A stretch of DNA of 64,000 bases. It comes from Medicago truncatula. Taxonomy: Eukaryota > Streptophyta > Magnoliopsida > Fabales > Fabaceae. The notes beneath the pieces are model-generated. The model did no database searches. It saw nothing but the letters and a program-made list of their open reading frames with translations, and was not told the DNA's origin. Where the stretch lies: assembly GCF_003473485.1 (NCBI RefSeq), contig NC_053043.1, forward strand, positions 7,078,001 through 7,142,000. The letters are read 5' to 3'. Positions 33,726 to 43,331 of the stretch are shown here, piece after piece. How positions within the stretch are numbered: the first letter of the stretch is position 1; every line of letters begins with the position of its first letter. The position numbers and the translations under genes are program-made.

Positions 33726-34356
33726 TAATATAAAAATAATATAATATTATTTATGTATTTGAGTTTTGTTTATATATTTGATTATTAAAAAAAAAACTAA
33801 CACAATTTTGACTTTTTAAATTTTCATTGTGATGTTTGCTGTGAATTGAGTGAGCAACTTAATTTGTGTTATGTAAAACTCATGTTCTTATTATTGATGT
33901 ATGTATTCGCACTTAATGTTGTATCTCATAACCATTACCGTACTTCTGCATCATAGATCACATGAATTTCGGAGTCCACATGCTTCAGAGTATGCAGCCA
34001 ATTTTAATTTATTCTAAACATGTGTGTGTTTTTTTTGGAAAAATTTCTGAGGTGAGTTGAGGTGCGTGCGACAAACCACAGCAAAAAATAAAAAGATTAG
34101 TCATATATATGTTATGTTTATATGTCACTCTCACCGTTGCACAGACCTATCAATCCTACAAAATCCATTTCCCCTATCAAACAAGCCATAATATCAAAAA
34201 AGAGGACAATAGGTAAGAAAAGGATTTTATTAATTTCAGTCTAAACTGTGTTCAATGGTTCAACCTTATAATCATAACTGTTTTGGAACCATCAAACAAG
34301 ACTACAAGCTAGAAATTATATCACTTAACACATCTAATTCATTACAAAATAATGTT

Positions 34357-35066
34357 TCATATGGAAGAAGTAGCATTTCCAGGAATAAATTTGACAGAAA
34401 CACTGTTGACACAGTGGCGTTCATCAGTTGGAACCTTGAACCCTTCTCCTTTGAATACATGACCCAAGTGCCCACCACATGCTGCACAAGTTATCTCAGT
34501 CCTCCTACCATCTGGATCAGGCTGAAAATAGGAAATTAAGTTCCATTATTAACACAAAAATACATATATGATACCATGGTTAACAAGCAACATTTTAAAT
34601 ATCATTCACCAAGTTCAATTTCTATGGATAAATAAAAAATTAGTAAACAAGCATAACATAGAATGCTTACATAGCGATTGATAGCTCCAGGGAAACCCTC
34701 AAAGAAAGCAGGCCAACCACAACCAGAATCAAATTTGGTAGAAGACTTATAAAGTGGAGTTCCACATCCAGCACAATTGTAAACCCCTTCTTCATAAAAT
34801 TTGTTATACTCTCCAGTACCCTTCAATCTGCATTGTGATCATTCAACTCATGTAATTCAATTTCATTGCATAAAGATCTATTATCATGTATGGTTATTTC
34901 ATTGAATAAATATGATAAATATATAATATAAAAAGAAGGAAAAGCGGAAAAGATTGAGAAATAATTACTCAGTTCCTTTCTGGCGGAGGATGTGAAACTG
35001 CTCGGGTGAAAGAACGGCTCTCCATTCTTCTTCACTTTTCTCAATGGATGATGCTGTTGATGCCAT
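34357..35066 (-). CDS. Methionine-R-sulfoxide reductase B (copy 3)
   Basis: Exons 35066-34969, 34827-34671 and 34521-34357 give 139 aa, the size of plant cytosolic MsrB enzymes, which reduce methionine-R-sulfoxide in oxidised proteins using thioredoxin or glutaredoxin. Zinc ligands are Cys51/Cys54 and Cys97/Cys100. Further motifs are '[10 protein letters not shown]' (Cys69), 'GGHLGHVF' (His103, His106) and the catalytic Cys122 in 'ERHCVNS'. No transit peptide is evident. Its upstream neighbour is not normal MsrB flank. From 35095 on it is a copy of the RF298 leader and promoter in the same orientation, so expression may differ from copy 4. The reading frame and splice sites look intact. Confidence 0.92.
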
Positions 35067-35514
35067 TGACTTCGATTTCGAAGTGTGAAACAAGTAGCTA
35101 ATAAGAAGAAAATACAAGATTCCTATTCATAATAGAAAATTACATATATTAATTATGTGAACAATACAAGTTAAGATTTCTATTTCTCTCATATAATTGA
35201 TCCGTACATCGCACGGCATACACACTAGTAAACAAAAAAAAAAAAGTAAAAACTTATGAACACACTCATCATGATTCATAACTTTATCCGGCATCAATTC
35301 ACAAGCAGTCAAAATCCACTGATTCCAAAACCAAGTACTATCAAAACGTAATGGCAAAATGAAAATCAACAACGTAAATTCACAACAAATTTGATAGCAT
35401 TATCAATGAACAAAAAGGGAGCAAAAAAAAGTATGAGTAATAACTAATAACTAACACTTGATTATAAGATAATGCATTGTATATGAATTTAAGAAGTGAA
35501 AATTTATTACCTCT

Positions 35515-36010
35515 AAATCTCAGTAATACAATCTACGTTGAATAACTTCCTGAAACAATCAGATTAAAAAAACAATGAAAATTAATATTCATAACACTGC
35601 CCAAAAACATGCACAAGTAATCTCAATAGAGCAAACCCAGTTGAAAAAAAATAAAAACTGAAACTACCCAATTGAATTCAATTACATAACAAATCTTCAA
35701 AGTCAATCACAGATCAATAAATCGATCTAAAAATTTCATTTTTAATGTAAATTCAATTCCCAGAAGATCCCCAATTGAAGAAAAATTCAGAGTTCTATAA
35801 TCAGTATTTGAATCAACCGATACATACCCGATTGAAGAAAATTGACAAACAATCAAACGTAAGATCGATCTTAGAACATCGGAGAATCAGAAAGAAAAAT
35901 CAATGTTTTTTTTAGGTTTTTATTGTTTTTTTTTTCTTTCTCCTCTGTTTATTTTATTTTTTTGTGCTGTGTGTTGAGCTTGGGGAGGCTTTAATAGCCT
36001 TATAAGCAAT
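35515..36010 (-). promoter_or_regulatory. Duplicated RF298 promoter and leader exons upstream of MsrB copy 3
   Basis: The copy retains the TATA-like ttataag (about 35999-36005), leader exon 1 with its donor (exon end 35828) and leader exon 2 (about 35515-35553) with acceptor and donor. The acceptor used in RF298 just before the ATG was not copied. The sequence continues leftwards through RF298 intron into the MsrB 5' UTR at 35094. Confidence 0.8.
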
Positions 36011-36499
36011 GGGAATATACATGCCCCTTACCCACTATAGTAACTAGGTTAGCATCATGGTTATTATAAAAAGTTATATTAAGTCAAAATTATGATTTTT
36101 GAGAATATTTCAATAATATTTTGGTCAAAAAGTATATATCAATAATTATTATTTGGTCTAATAAAAATATAGATGAGAATTATGTCATTTTAGCTACATA
36201 TCGTTATCGATGATAATATCGTCCAAAATACAGTAAAGTATTAAACATGATCTCATATTTTAATGAATGTTCTAAGTTATAATCGTGGTTAGTTACCGTT
36301 ATAGAAGTTAGTTGTTTCTTGTTAGATCTAATTTCGATTGGTAAGGTCATCATGATGAGATGCATAATTATTAATTATATACAAAAAAAAATGAGTATTT
36401 CTTCTTTTCTTTTTTTGGCACAAGAAAAATGATTTTTTTTTTCTAACAAATTCTTTAAATGAAATTTCTCAAATATCCTTATAAAAGTTAAATTTTAGT

Positions 36500-38025
36500 A
36501 TAGTTTTTTCCTTTCAATTTTATCCATCATTTAAACTATTGTATTTATAATTTTTTTATTTTTATGATATAAGTTAAATCTTTTTTACACTTTGTTTGGC
36601 TATCTCAAATAAATTTATCCATCTCTTGTACAAACTATCAAGGGCCGTTTGTATTGTTTTATTTTTGAGCTTATGCAAATAAACAAACTTTTATATATTA
36701 CTCATAAGTTTGTCAATGTAGGATTTCGTTAGTGAAAACTTATGAATTAACATAAAGTAAAATCAAATTTTAGTTCCAAAATTAGATTTTTTTTTATTTT
36801 GGTGATTTAACATTGCAATTAATGACATGGCAATGACTAAGCATCATCATTAGGTTGGATGGCAATGCATGATCAATCTCAACGCAACTATGTCATTGTC
36901 ATGATTAATGATGTCATAAAAAAACTTAAAAATTAGTCGGATGATGAGGTTAAAAAAAAAACTTAATTTTCGAAATGGAGGATTAAAACTTTAATTTAGA
37001 TAAAATAAGAGAAAAATTGTGTATGGGTCATTGATGGGTTTTTAGAGTTTAATAGGTACACATTTTCAATTTGAAATATTTTTATATTGAGATATCACCA
37101 TGTTTGTATGTTACACTATTCATTTCTAATTAGCCTTACAAAAGTGAGGTGATGTGGCAGGATAGGGGATTTTCATTAATTCTCGGTGTGAAATTAATTA
37201 TGCGTATCATTTAAATATTCTTTTTTTGTGTTTTAACAAAACTTATTTTGATATAGCAGTGTTCAAAATTGAATCAACCAAATAGAAAACTGCAAACTAA
37301 ATCAACCTAAATCGAAAACTACAAAAATATGTGTTTGGTTTCTATGTGTTCGTCCCAATTTTTCACATGCTTAGAGAAACTCTCGATCAACTCAACCCAA
37401 ACAGTGACTCAGTCCAACCCACTCACCCATCTTTTCCCTACTCACTTAGCCGAAACAATGTAATGTTAAGTTTCTCGTTGATCAAAACCATTTTTTATTA
37501 AAGAAAAAAGAATACTTTGAAAGTAGTGTATATAGTATTAATTGAAGGGTACATTTAAAAAGAAAAAGTCATTATTGCATTGGGAAGTGAAAATGACATT
37601 CATTTTGAAACAATTTTTTTGATAAAACGGCACTCATTTTAAAACGGATGGAGTATATTGTTATAGATAAAAAAAATTGTCAGTAGAAAATTTATTTGAG
37701 GGATGAAAATATATTAATGGAAAACCATAACTTCAATGATATTTTGATTCATTTGGGATTATACATAAGTAATTTAATTTAAATGGTTAATGGTAATTTA
37801 ACTTTAATTCATAAACGAAACAAATTTTCGATAGACTTTATTTACTTTTGAATTGAAATCCGAATTACCAATACCTCTTTCACACGAGTTGGAGGGTTCA
37901 CGCAAGAAATACGTTTGGGACCATTCTAAAACTTTTCAACCTTGAGTGTGATATTAATATTGCTGGTCCAAACCTTCATCTTTTTTCCACTCGTAGACCA
38001 CTTGCTTGATGCTTTTATCTTTTTT
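36500..38025. other. Spacer between duplicated RF298 promoter and COA4-like copy 4
   Basis: This is non-coding and matches 23277-24650. It carries the pre-insertion (empty) Harbinger site at 36495-36497 just to its left. No gene is seen. Confidence 0.6.
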
Positions 38026-38106
38026 TCTTGTGGTGGCTGGATTCGAACACCGTATCTTGCATATATTATGTATTGATTTTACCAACTGAGCTAATCTCAC
38101 GAGGAC
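38026..38106 (-). mobile_element. tRNA-derived SINE, minus orientation (copy in block 2)
   Basis: This is the same insertion as at 24651-24730, inherited through the duplication; it has the same ends, 'ggattcgaacacc' B-box side and 'aactgagctaatctcacgag' A-box side. Confidence 0.7.
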
Positions 38107-38345
38107 TGATGCTTTCATATTTTTACTCACATAAATGACCGATTTAAATTAAAACTTATACAATGTAAAAGATTAATTATGTATATCCTCGTGAGCTTAG
38201 TTCAGTTTGTAGAACAATGAATAATAATAGTACAATGTAAGAAAAACTTTTTAGGGACATAAATTTTAAGGACATCAAATACATGCTAGTTTGAGCTTTT
38301 GCTCCCTTTGTAAGGTTTATTGATCATTTTGCAGAAGCCGTTAAA

Positions 38346-39605
38346 ATGGAGCAACAACCACTGGACGCAAATGAAGCGAAGCTGGTCCCACCGCAAGCAC
38401 CACTTCACAAGAGCGATGCAGAAGACGACGATGAGAACGTCAAGCAGCTCGATGAGTGTTCTTCTCTCTATCTCTTGATGCAGGTAGGTAACTTCATTCT
38501 CTTCTTCATCTTCCCATAACCCTAAACCCCTAAAAAAATTATTCATTGATGTTTGGCTGATTTTTTTTCCAATTAATTATCAGGATTACATTGTTCGTAG
38601 TAGCAGGAACTGGAAAGAAAGCCAAACAGGTATAATTCTTCTGTATTAATGAATTTTTAGTTGATTTTATGAGATTGTTGAACATGATAAAATTACAATA
38701 TTTAATTCAAATCCAATGAAGTGTTTATAAGTGAGAGAGTTTACGTTACAAGCCATTTTTGTATTTAATTGGCTTGCTTGAGCTTATCTAATGAGATAAA
38801 TACCTGTGAGACTGCTTGGAAGAGTTAAGGGAAAAGGCTTATGATATACTTCGTAAGGTATCTTATGTAAAAGATAGTTTGGCATTATTATCTTTTTGCT
38901 ATAAAAATTGCTTATACATAAAAGCTTATGGACTTGTTGGAGCTTATATACTTACATAAGTTTTGTGATACTGTTTGAAAGAACTTATGAAAATAACTTA
39001 TGACACAAGGTGTTTTCCACTTAATTTCATAAGTTTTCCAAGATAGCTTATAATAATAGATTATAACTTATACAAAAAATAATTTAACTTTATTTTATTG
39101 TTCTATAGAAATAACTTATACATAAGCGTTTATTGTGATAAACATCTATGTTATAAGCTGCAAATAAGTTGTTTATCCAAACAGGACTTATATCATAAAC
39201 GATAAAAACTTAATTAAGTTGCTTGTCCTTACAAACCCACAGTCTATTTATTATCTTGCTATCGTGATCCTCCTCCACGACGGGGAGATATAAAATCTGA
39301 AAATGTGTTTATTTTCACGCCTAACAATCTGTTTTGTTGGATTGAGTGTCGTCCAAGCCAATTTTTTAGAGTCTATTCATCTGGAGGTTTTTTTTTAATT
39401 TATTTTATTAAATACTGAATTACTATTATATCTAGAAAGTTTGAATGCCTTGCTTATGTTTAAACTAGCCATTATTAATTTTGCATTAAAAGAAACCATT
39501 GTAATTTTGTGAATCGCTGATCTTTTGACAGAAATACAAGCTTTGAGGGAATGCTCTGAAAACAGAAAGAAAAATAAACAGGAAGTGACAGTTCATAAGG
39601 GATGA
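38346..39605 (+). CDS. COA4/CHCHD8-like copy 4, open but lacking two cysteines
   Basis: Exons 38346-38483, 38584-38629 and 39532-39605 give 85 aa with no stop or frameshift and normal splice sites. In exon 2 the second cysteine of the first CX9C is Tyr ('LLMQDYIVRS') and the first cysteine of the second CX9C is Ser ('NWKESQTEIQ'). Cys38 and Cys69 remain. In twin-CX9C proteins the two lost residues pair with each other as the inner disulfide, so one whole disulfide is gone while the outer pair is kept. It is either a decaying copy or a variant fold; the sequence alone cannot say. MsrB copy 4 follows tail to tail. Confidence 0.85.
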
Positions 39606-41170
39606 AGATTTTAGTTAGTTATGAGGTCCTCTACTTTCTTCCTAGCCATTGTTCATGGTGGCACATTTTTGTACACATATACTACCATTTCCATCAATTA
39701 GCATGAATATTTTTTTGCTATAATTCAATTGAAAGTGATTGGAATTGAACTTGGTTGGAATGAGAAGTTTGTACAGAGATCTATAAATAAATAGTGCTTC
39801 CGGTAGGAAATACCAATGATTAGTTTTGAGGTTAGAGTAGTAGTAAACCTCTCGTCTTGATTTTTCTTTAAATAATTTGAATTGCATAATTCTAACTTCA
39901 GCATGTTGGCCTCTTGACTTGATATGGTTTAATATGTTTACTCTCAATATAATAATGGCTAGTTAAGCAGCGATAAAGGTGAAACCAGTCTCTTATGTAT
40001 ACTAACATAAGAGTGATTTTAGTTAGTAAGAGTGATTTTAGTTAGTAATAGCAGTATCAAACACACACTGTGAAAATGGTTAAAAGTAGTAAATAGTAAA
40101 AGTATTAAACAGAGAAAGTAATTATTACAGTGTTAACATTAGCAACAAAATCACTATTATTGGGTACAATGTATGACATACTTCGAACCATGAGTACGTG
40201 TAAATGTACGATGTTGAGTACAATGTAGAGTATGACATACTTTGAAGAACCATGAGTAAATGTTGGATACATGTATGATACTGAGTACAATGTGTAGTGA
40301 ATAGTGATGTACCATGGGTATTGGCCTATTGGGTACTTGTCAAATGGTGACATATCCATAGCAGGTACTATCCGGTATCTATGTGCATAAGCCATAAGGT
40401 ATTCTACAATAATCCTTTTTTTCTCATTATTTCAATTTGATTGTTATTTGTAGTTTTCTCACATATTAATATAATGTTTTTTTTAGGGGAATATAATATA
40501 ATTTATGTATTTGAGCTTTGTTTATCCATTTGATTAAAATAAACTCATGTCAATGTGCATAAGCTATGATATAATATTAATTTGTGTTATGTAAAACTCA
40601 TATTTTCATTGATGCTTCCGCACTTTTTTAAACATTGTATCTCACCATTTCCGTACTTCTGCATCATAGATCACATAATTTTGGAGTCCACATATGCTTC
40701 AGGGTATACAACCAATTTTAATTTATTCTGTAAATGTCAATTTTGTGTGTGCTTCTTTACATGTCTAATATTTTATGACGTGAACTTATCAAAAACGGAA
40801 AAACTCTAACGTGAGTAGAGATGCATGCTTAAACACAAATTTATTTTCGGAGACCGCATGTGGTTTTAATTTCTTGCAGGACATACCACGCAGAAAATAA
40901 CAAGATAAAAAGATTAGCCATATGTTATATGTCACTCTCACCGTTGCACATACCTATCAATCCTACAAAATCCATTTCCCCCTATCAAACAACAAAAAGC
41001 CATGATCACAAACAAGAGTACAATAGGTAAGAAAATAATTTTATTAATTTCAGTCTAAACTGTGCTCAGTGGTTCAACCTTATAACCATAGCTGTTTTGG
41101 AACCACCAAACAAGACTACAAGCTAGAGTTTATATCACTTAACACCTCTAATTCATTGTAAAGTAATGTT

Positions 41171-41995
41171 TCATATGAAAGAAGTAGCATTTCCAGGAAT
41201 AAATTTGACAGAAACACTGTTGACACAATGGCGTTCATCAGTTGGAACCTTGAACCCTTCTCCTTTGAATACATGACCCAAGCGCCCACCACATGCTTCA
41301 CAAGTTATCACAGTCCTCCTACCATCTGGATCAGGCTGAAAATGGGTAAATTAAGTTCCATTATTATCACAAAAATACATATACGTTATCATGGTTAACA
41401 AGAGCACTGTAAGTAAACAAGCATAGCATAGAATGCTTACAGAGCGATTGATAGCTCCGGGGAAACCCTCAAAGAAAGCAGGCCAACCACAACCAGAATC
41501 AAATTTGGTAGAAGACTTATAAAGTGGAGTTCCACATCCAGCACAATTGTAAACCCCTTCTTCATAAAACTTGTTGTACTCTCCAGTACCCTTCAATCTG
41601 CAATGTGATCATTCAACTCGTAATCTAATTTCATTGCATAAAGATCTATTATCATGTATGATTATATTATCAATGTCATCCACCACAAATGTTAATGACA
41701 TCCATATACATACCAACCAATCAAAACATGTTTTAAAACATAAACATAAATGATATAATTCATATACGCCGTCAATGTAATCATAATCATTGGATTATTA
41801 AAAACATTTGATTTTTACCATAATCTGATTTAAACTTATAAATATGATAAGTTTATAATATAAAATGAAGAAGATGAGGAAAAGATTGAGAAATAATTAC
41901 TCAGTTCCTTTCTGGCGGAGGATGTGAAACTGGTCAAGTGAAAGAATGGCTCTCCATTCTTCACTTTTCTCAATGGATGATGTTGTTGATGCCAT
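41171..41995 (-). CDS. Methionine-R-sulfoxide reductase B (copy 4)
   Basis: Three exons (41995-41902, 41597-41441, 41335-41171, the first to within a base or two) match copy 3 and give about 138 aa. Exon 1 has one Glu codon fewer and reads '[23 protein letters not shown]'. I could not confirm the exon 1 length to the base, so a one-base indel there should be checked. Zinc CxxC motifs, GCGWP and the catalytic 'ERHCVNS' are kept. The conserved HLGH motif reads RLGH, replacing the first histidine. The protein ends in …NATSFI. The upstream sequence is the native MsrB flank shared with SAC3, making a divergent pair about 1.3 kb apart. Confidence 0.82.
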
Positions 41996-43298
41996 TGACT
42001 TCGATTTCGATGTGTGAAACAAGAAGTTGAGTGTGCTAAAGGAATTTATAGGGATCAAATTGAATCATGTAAATTAAAATTTGTGAGCGTTACAAGACAA
42101 GATTTTGGGGTTGAGAATGAACTTGGACGGAAAATTGGGGAACGAACAGGACGAGAGCTAGATCCACGTGGCACGTCCGCAATTGGCTCGATTGTTTTTC
42201 TAGAAGACTTGCAAACAAGCCCAAAAGGACCCGTAATTGCTTTCTATACTCCAATGCATTTATTTTTACCCCCATCTTTGAAACTTTGATAAAAATGATT
42301 TTGAATGTTTATGTTAGTTCATGTCTAAGGTTGACATTAGTGTTTTGATTTTTCAATTTATCTCCCATTACTCGTGAATACATATTATTTAATGCATAAG
42401 AATTCAATCTATCTTTCATTTCATTTGAATGTTTTTTTTTTTTGTCAAGGAATGTTTGTTGATATGGTGCATTTTCTTATATAAAAGAATAATCATATAT
42501 AGAGACATTGAAATAACTGTATAAAACATTTTACTTAAATTATCAGTACACTGTAAACTTTTATGTGCATGGTTCCCTAAAAAAAAGACATTCATGTGCA
42601 TGACTTTGGAGGAGGTTAATATAAAAGTTGAATATCTATGATAATTTGACGGTTATAATTGATTCACATTCTAAACATTTTAGAGTCATTCGGTGTATAT
42701 GACATAAATCGTCATTTTTATGTGTGATTAAATTATTTTTGTCCATATATATATATATATATATTTTTCAAACGAACCTTTAAATATTTGCAATCATCAT
42801 TCTTTGTTCATATTTTAAAATAGACTCATGCGTCGGAAAAAAAACTCATGTTTATCTTATGAAATTTTAAATTATTGTTGCAGTCATGTTTATTACGTTA
42901 TAAAAATCTTTGTTGCAATTGACGTTCACTAAATTCATATTTAATTAAACTTTTTTAAAAGAGTCTAAATTTTTGTAAGAAATACGCTTATAATGTTCTT
43001 AAAATGTCGTTAAAAATTCATTCAATAATTTAGTTATATCTACGAGTTCACTTAAAAATATATATGCACGGAGTTGATGGAAAACATTTGAAAAACTTAC
43101 AAAATAAATTAAAAACTAAATAAAACATATTTATATATTTATAACAATAAAATCTTATTTAACCCAATTACTACTATTATTTTAGGTACTAGTATAGTAT
43201 ACTGGATCTCTAATATTTTCCTAGCTTTGGTTTTTGAATAGGGTTTTCTTCTCTCTTTGCGACGATTCATAGCCATTACCGCAACTCTAAATTAATTA
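41996..43298. other. Divergent intergenic region between MsrB copy 4 and SAC3
   Basis: This is presumably the shared promoter region for the two genes. The frame at 42014-42289 starts at a GTG and has no recognisable product. A (TA)n run lies at about 42746-42763. The last 170 bp are the stretch duplicated at 28603. Confidence 0.5.
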
Positions 43299-43316
43299 AT
43301 GCGAATGCGACTATAG
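43299..43316 (+). promoter_or_regulatory. Short upstream ORF in the SAC3 leader
   Basis: ATG CGA ATG CGA CTA TAG encodes five residues and stops 15 nt before the SAC3 ATG. The same frame is kept in the orphan copy near 28766. It may lower initiation at the main start if the transcript begins upstream of it. Confidence 0.45.
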
Positions 43317-43331
43317 AAGAAGAAGAAGGAG

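Larger units (their letters stand above)
35088..41624. repeat. Segmental duplication, copy 2 (RF298 promoter to MsrB exon 2)
   Basis: This is the paralogue of 20356-27732. Over the RF298 promoter part the two differ only at scattered single bases, so the duplication is recent. The left junction lies at aaacaag (35088-35094), a motif shared by the RF298 leader intron and the MsrB 5' flank. Confidence 0.9.

Noticed and set aside
42014-42289. 91-aa plus-strand frame upstream of MsrB copy 4
   Set aside because: It begins at GTG, overlaps the MsrB promoter side and shows no conserved motif; treated as chance.
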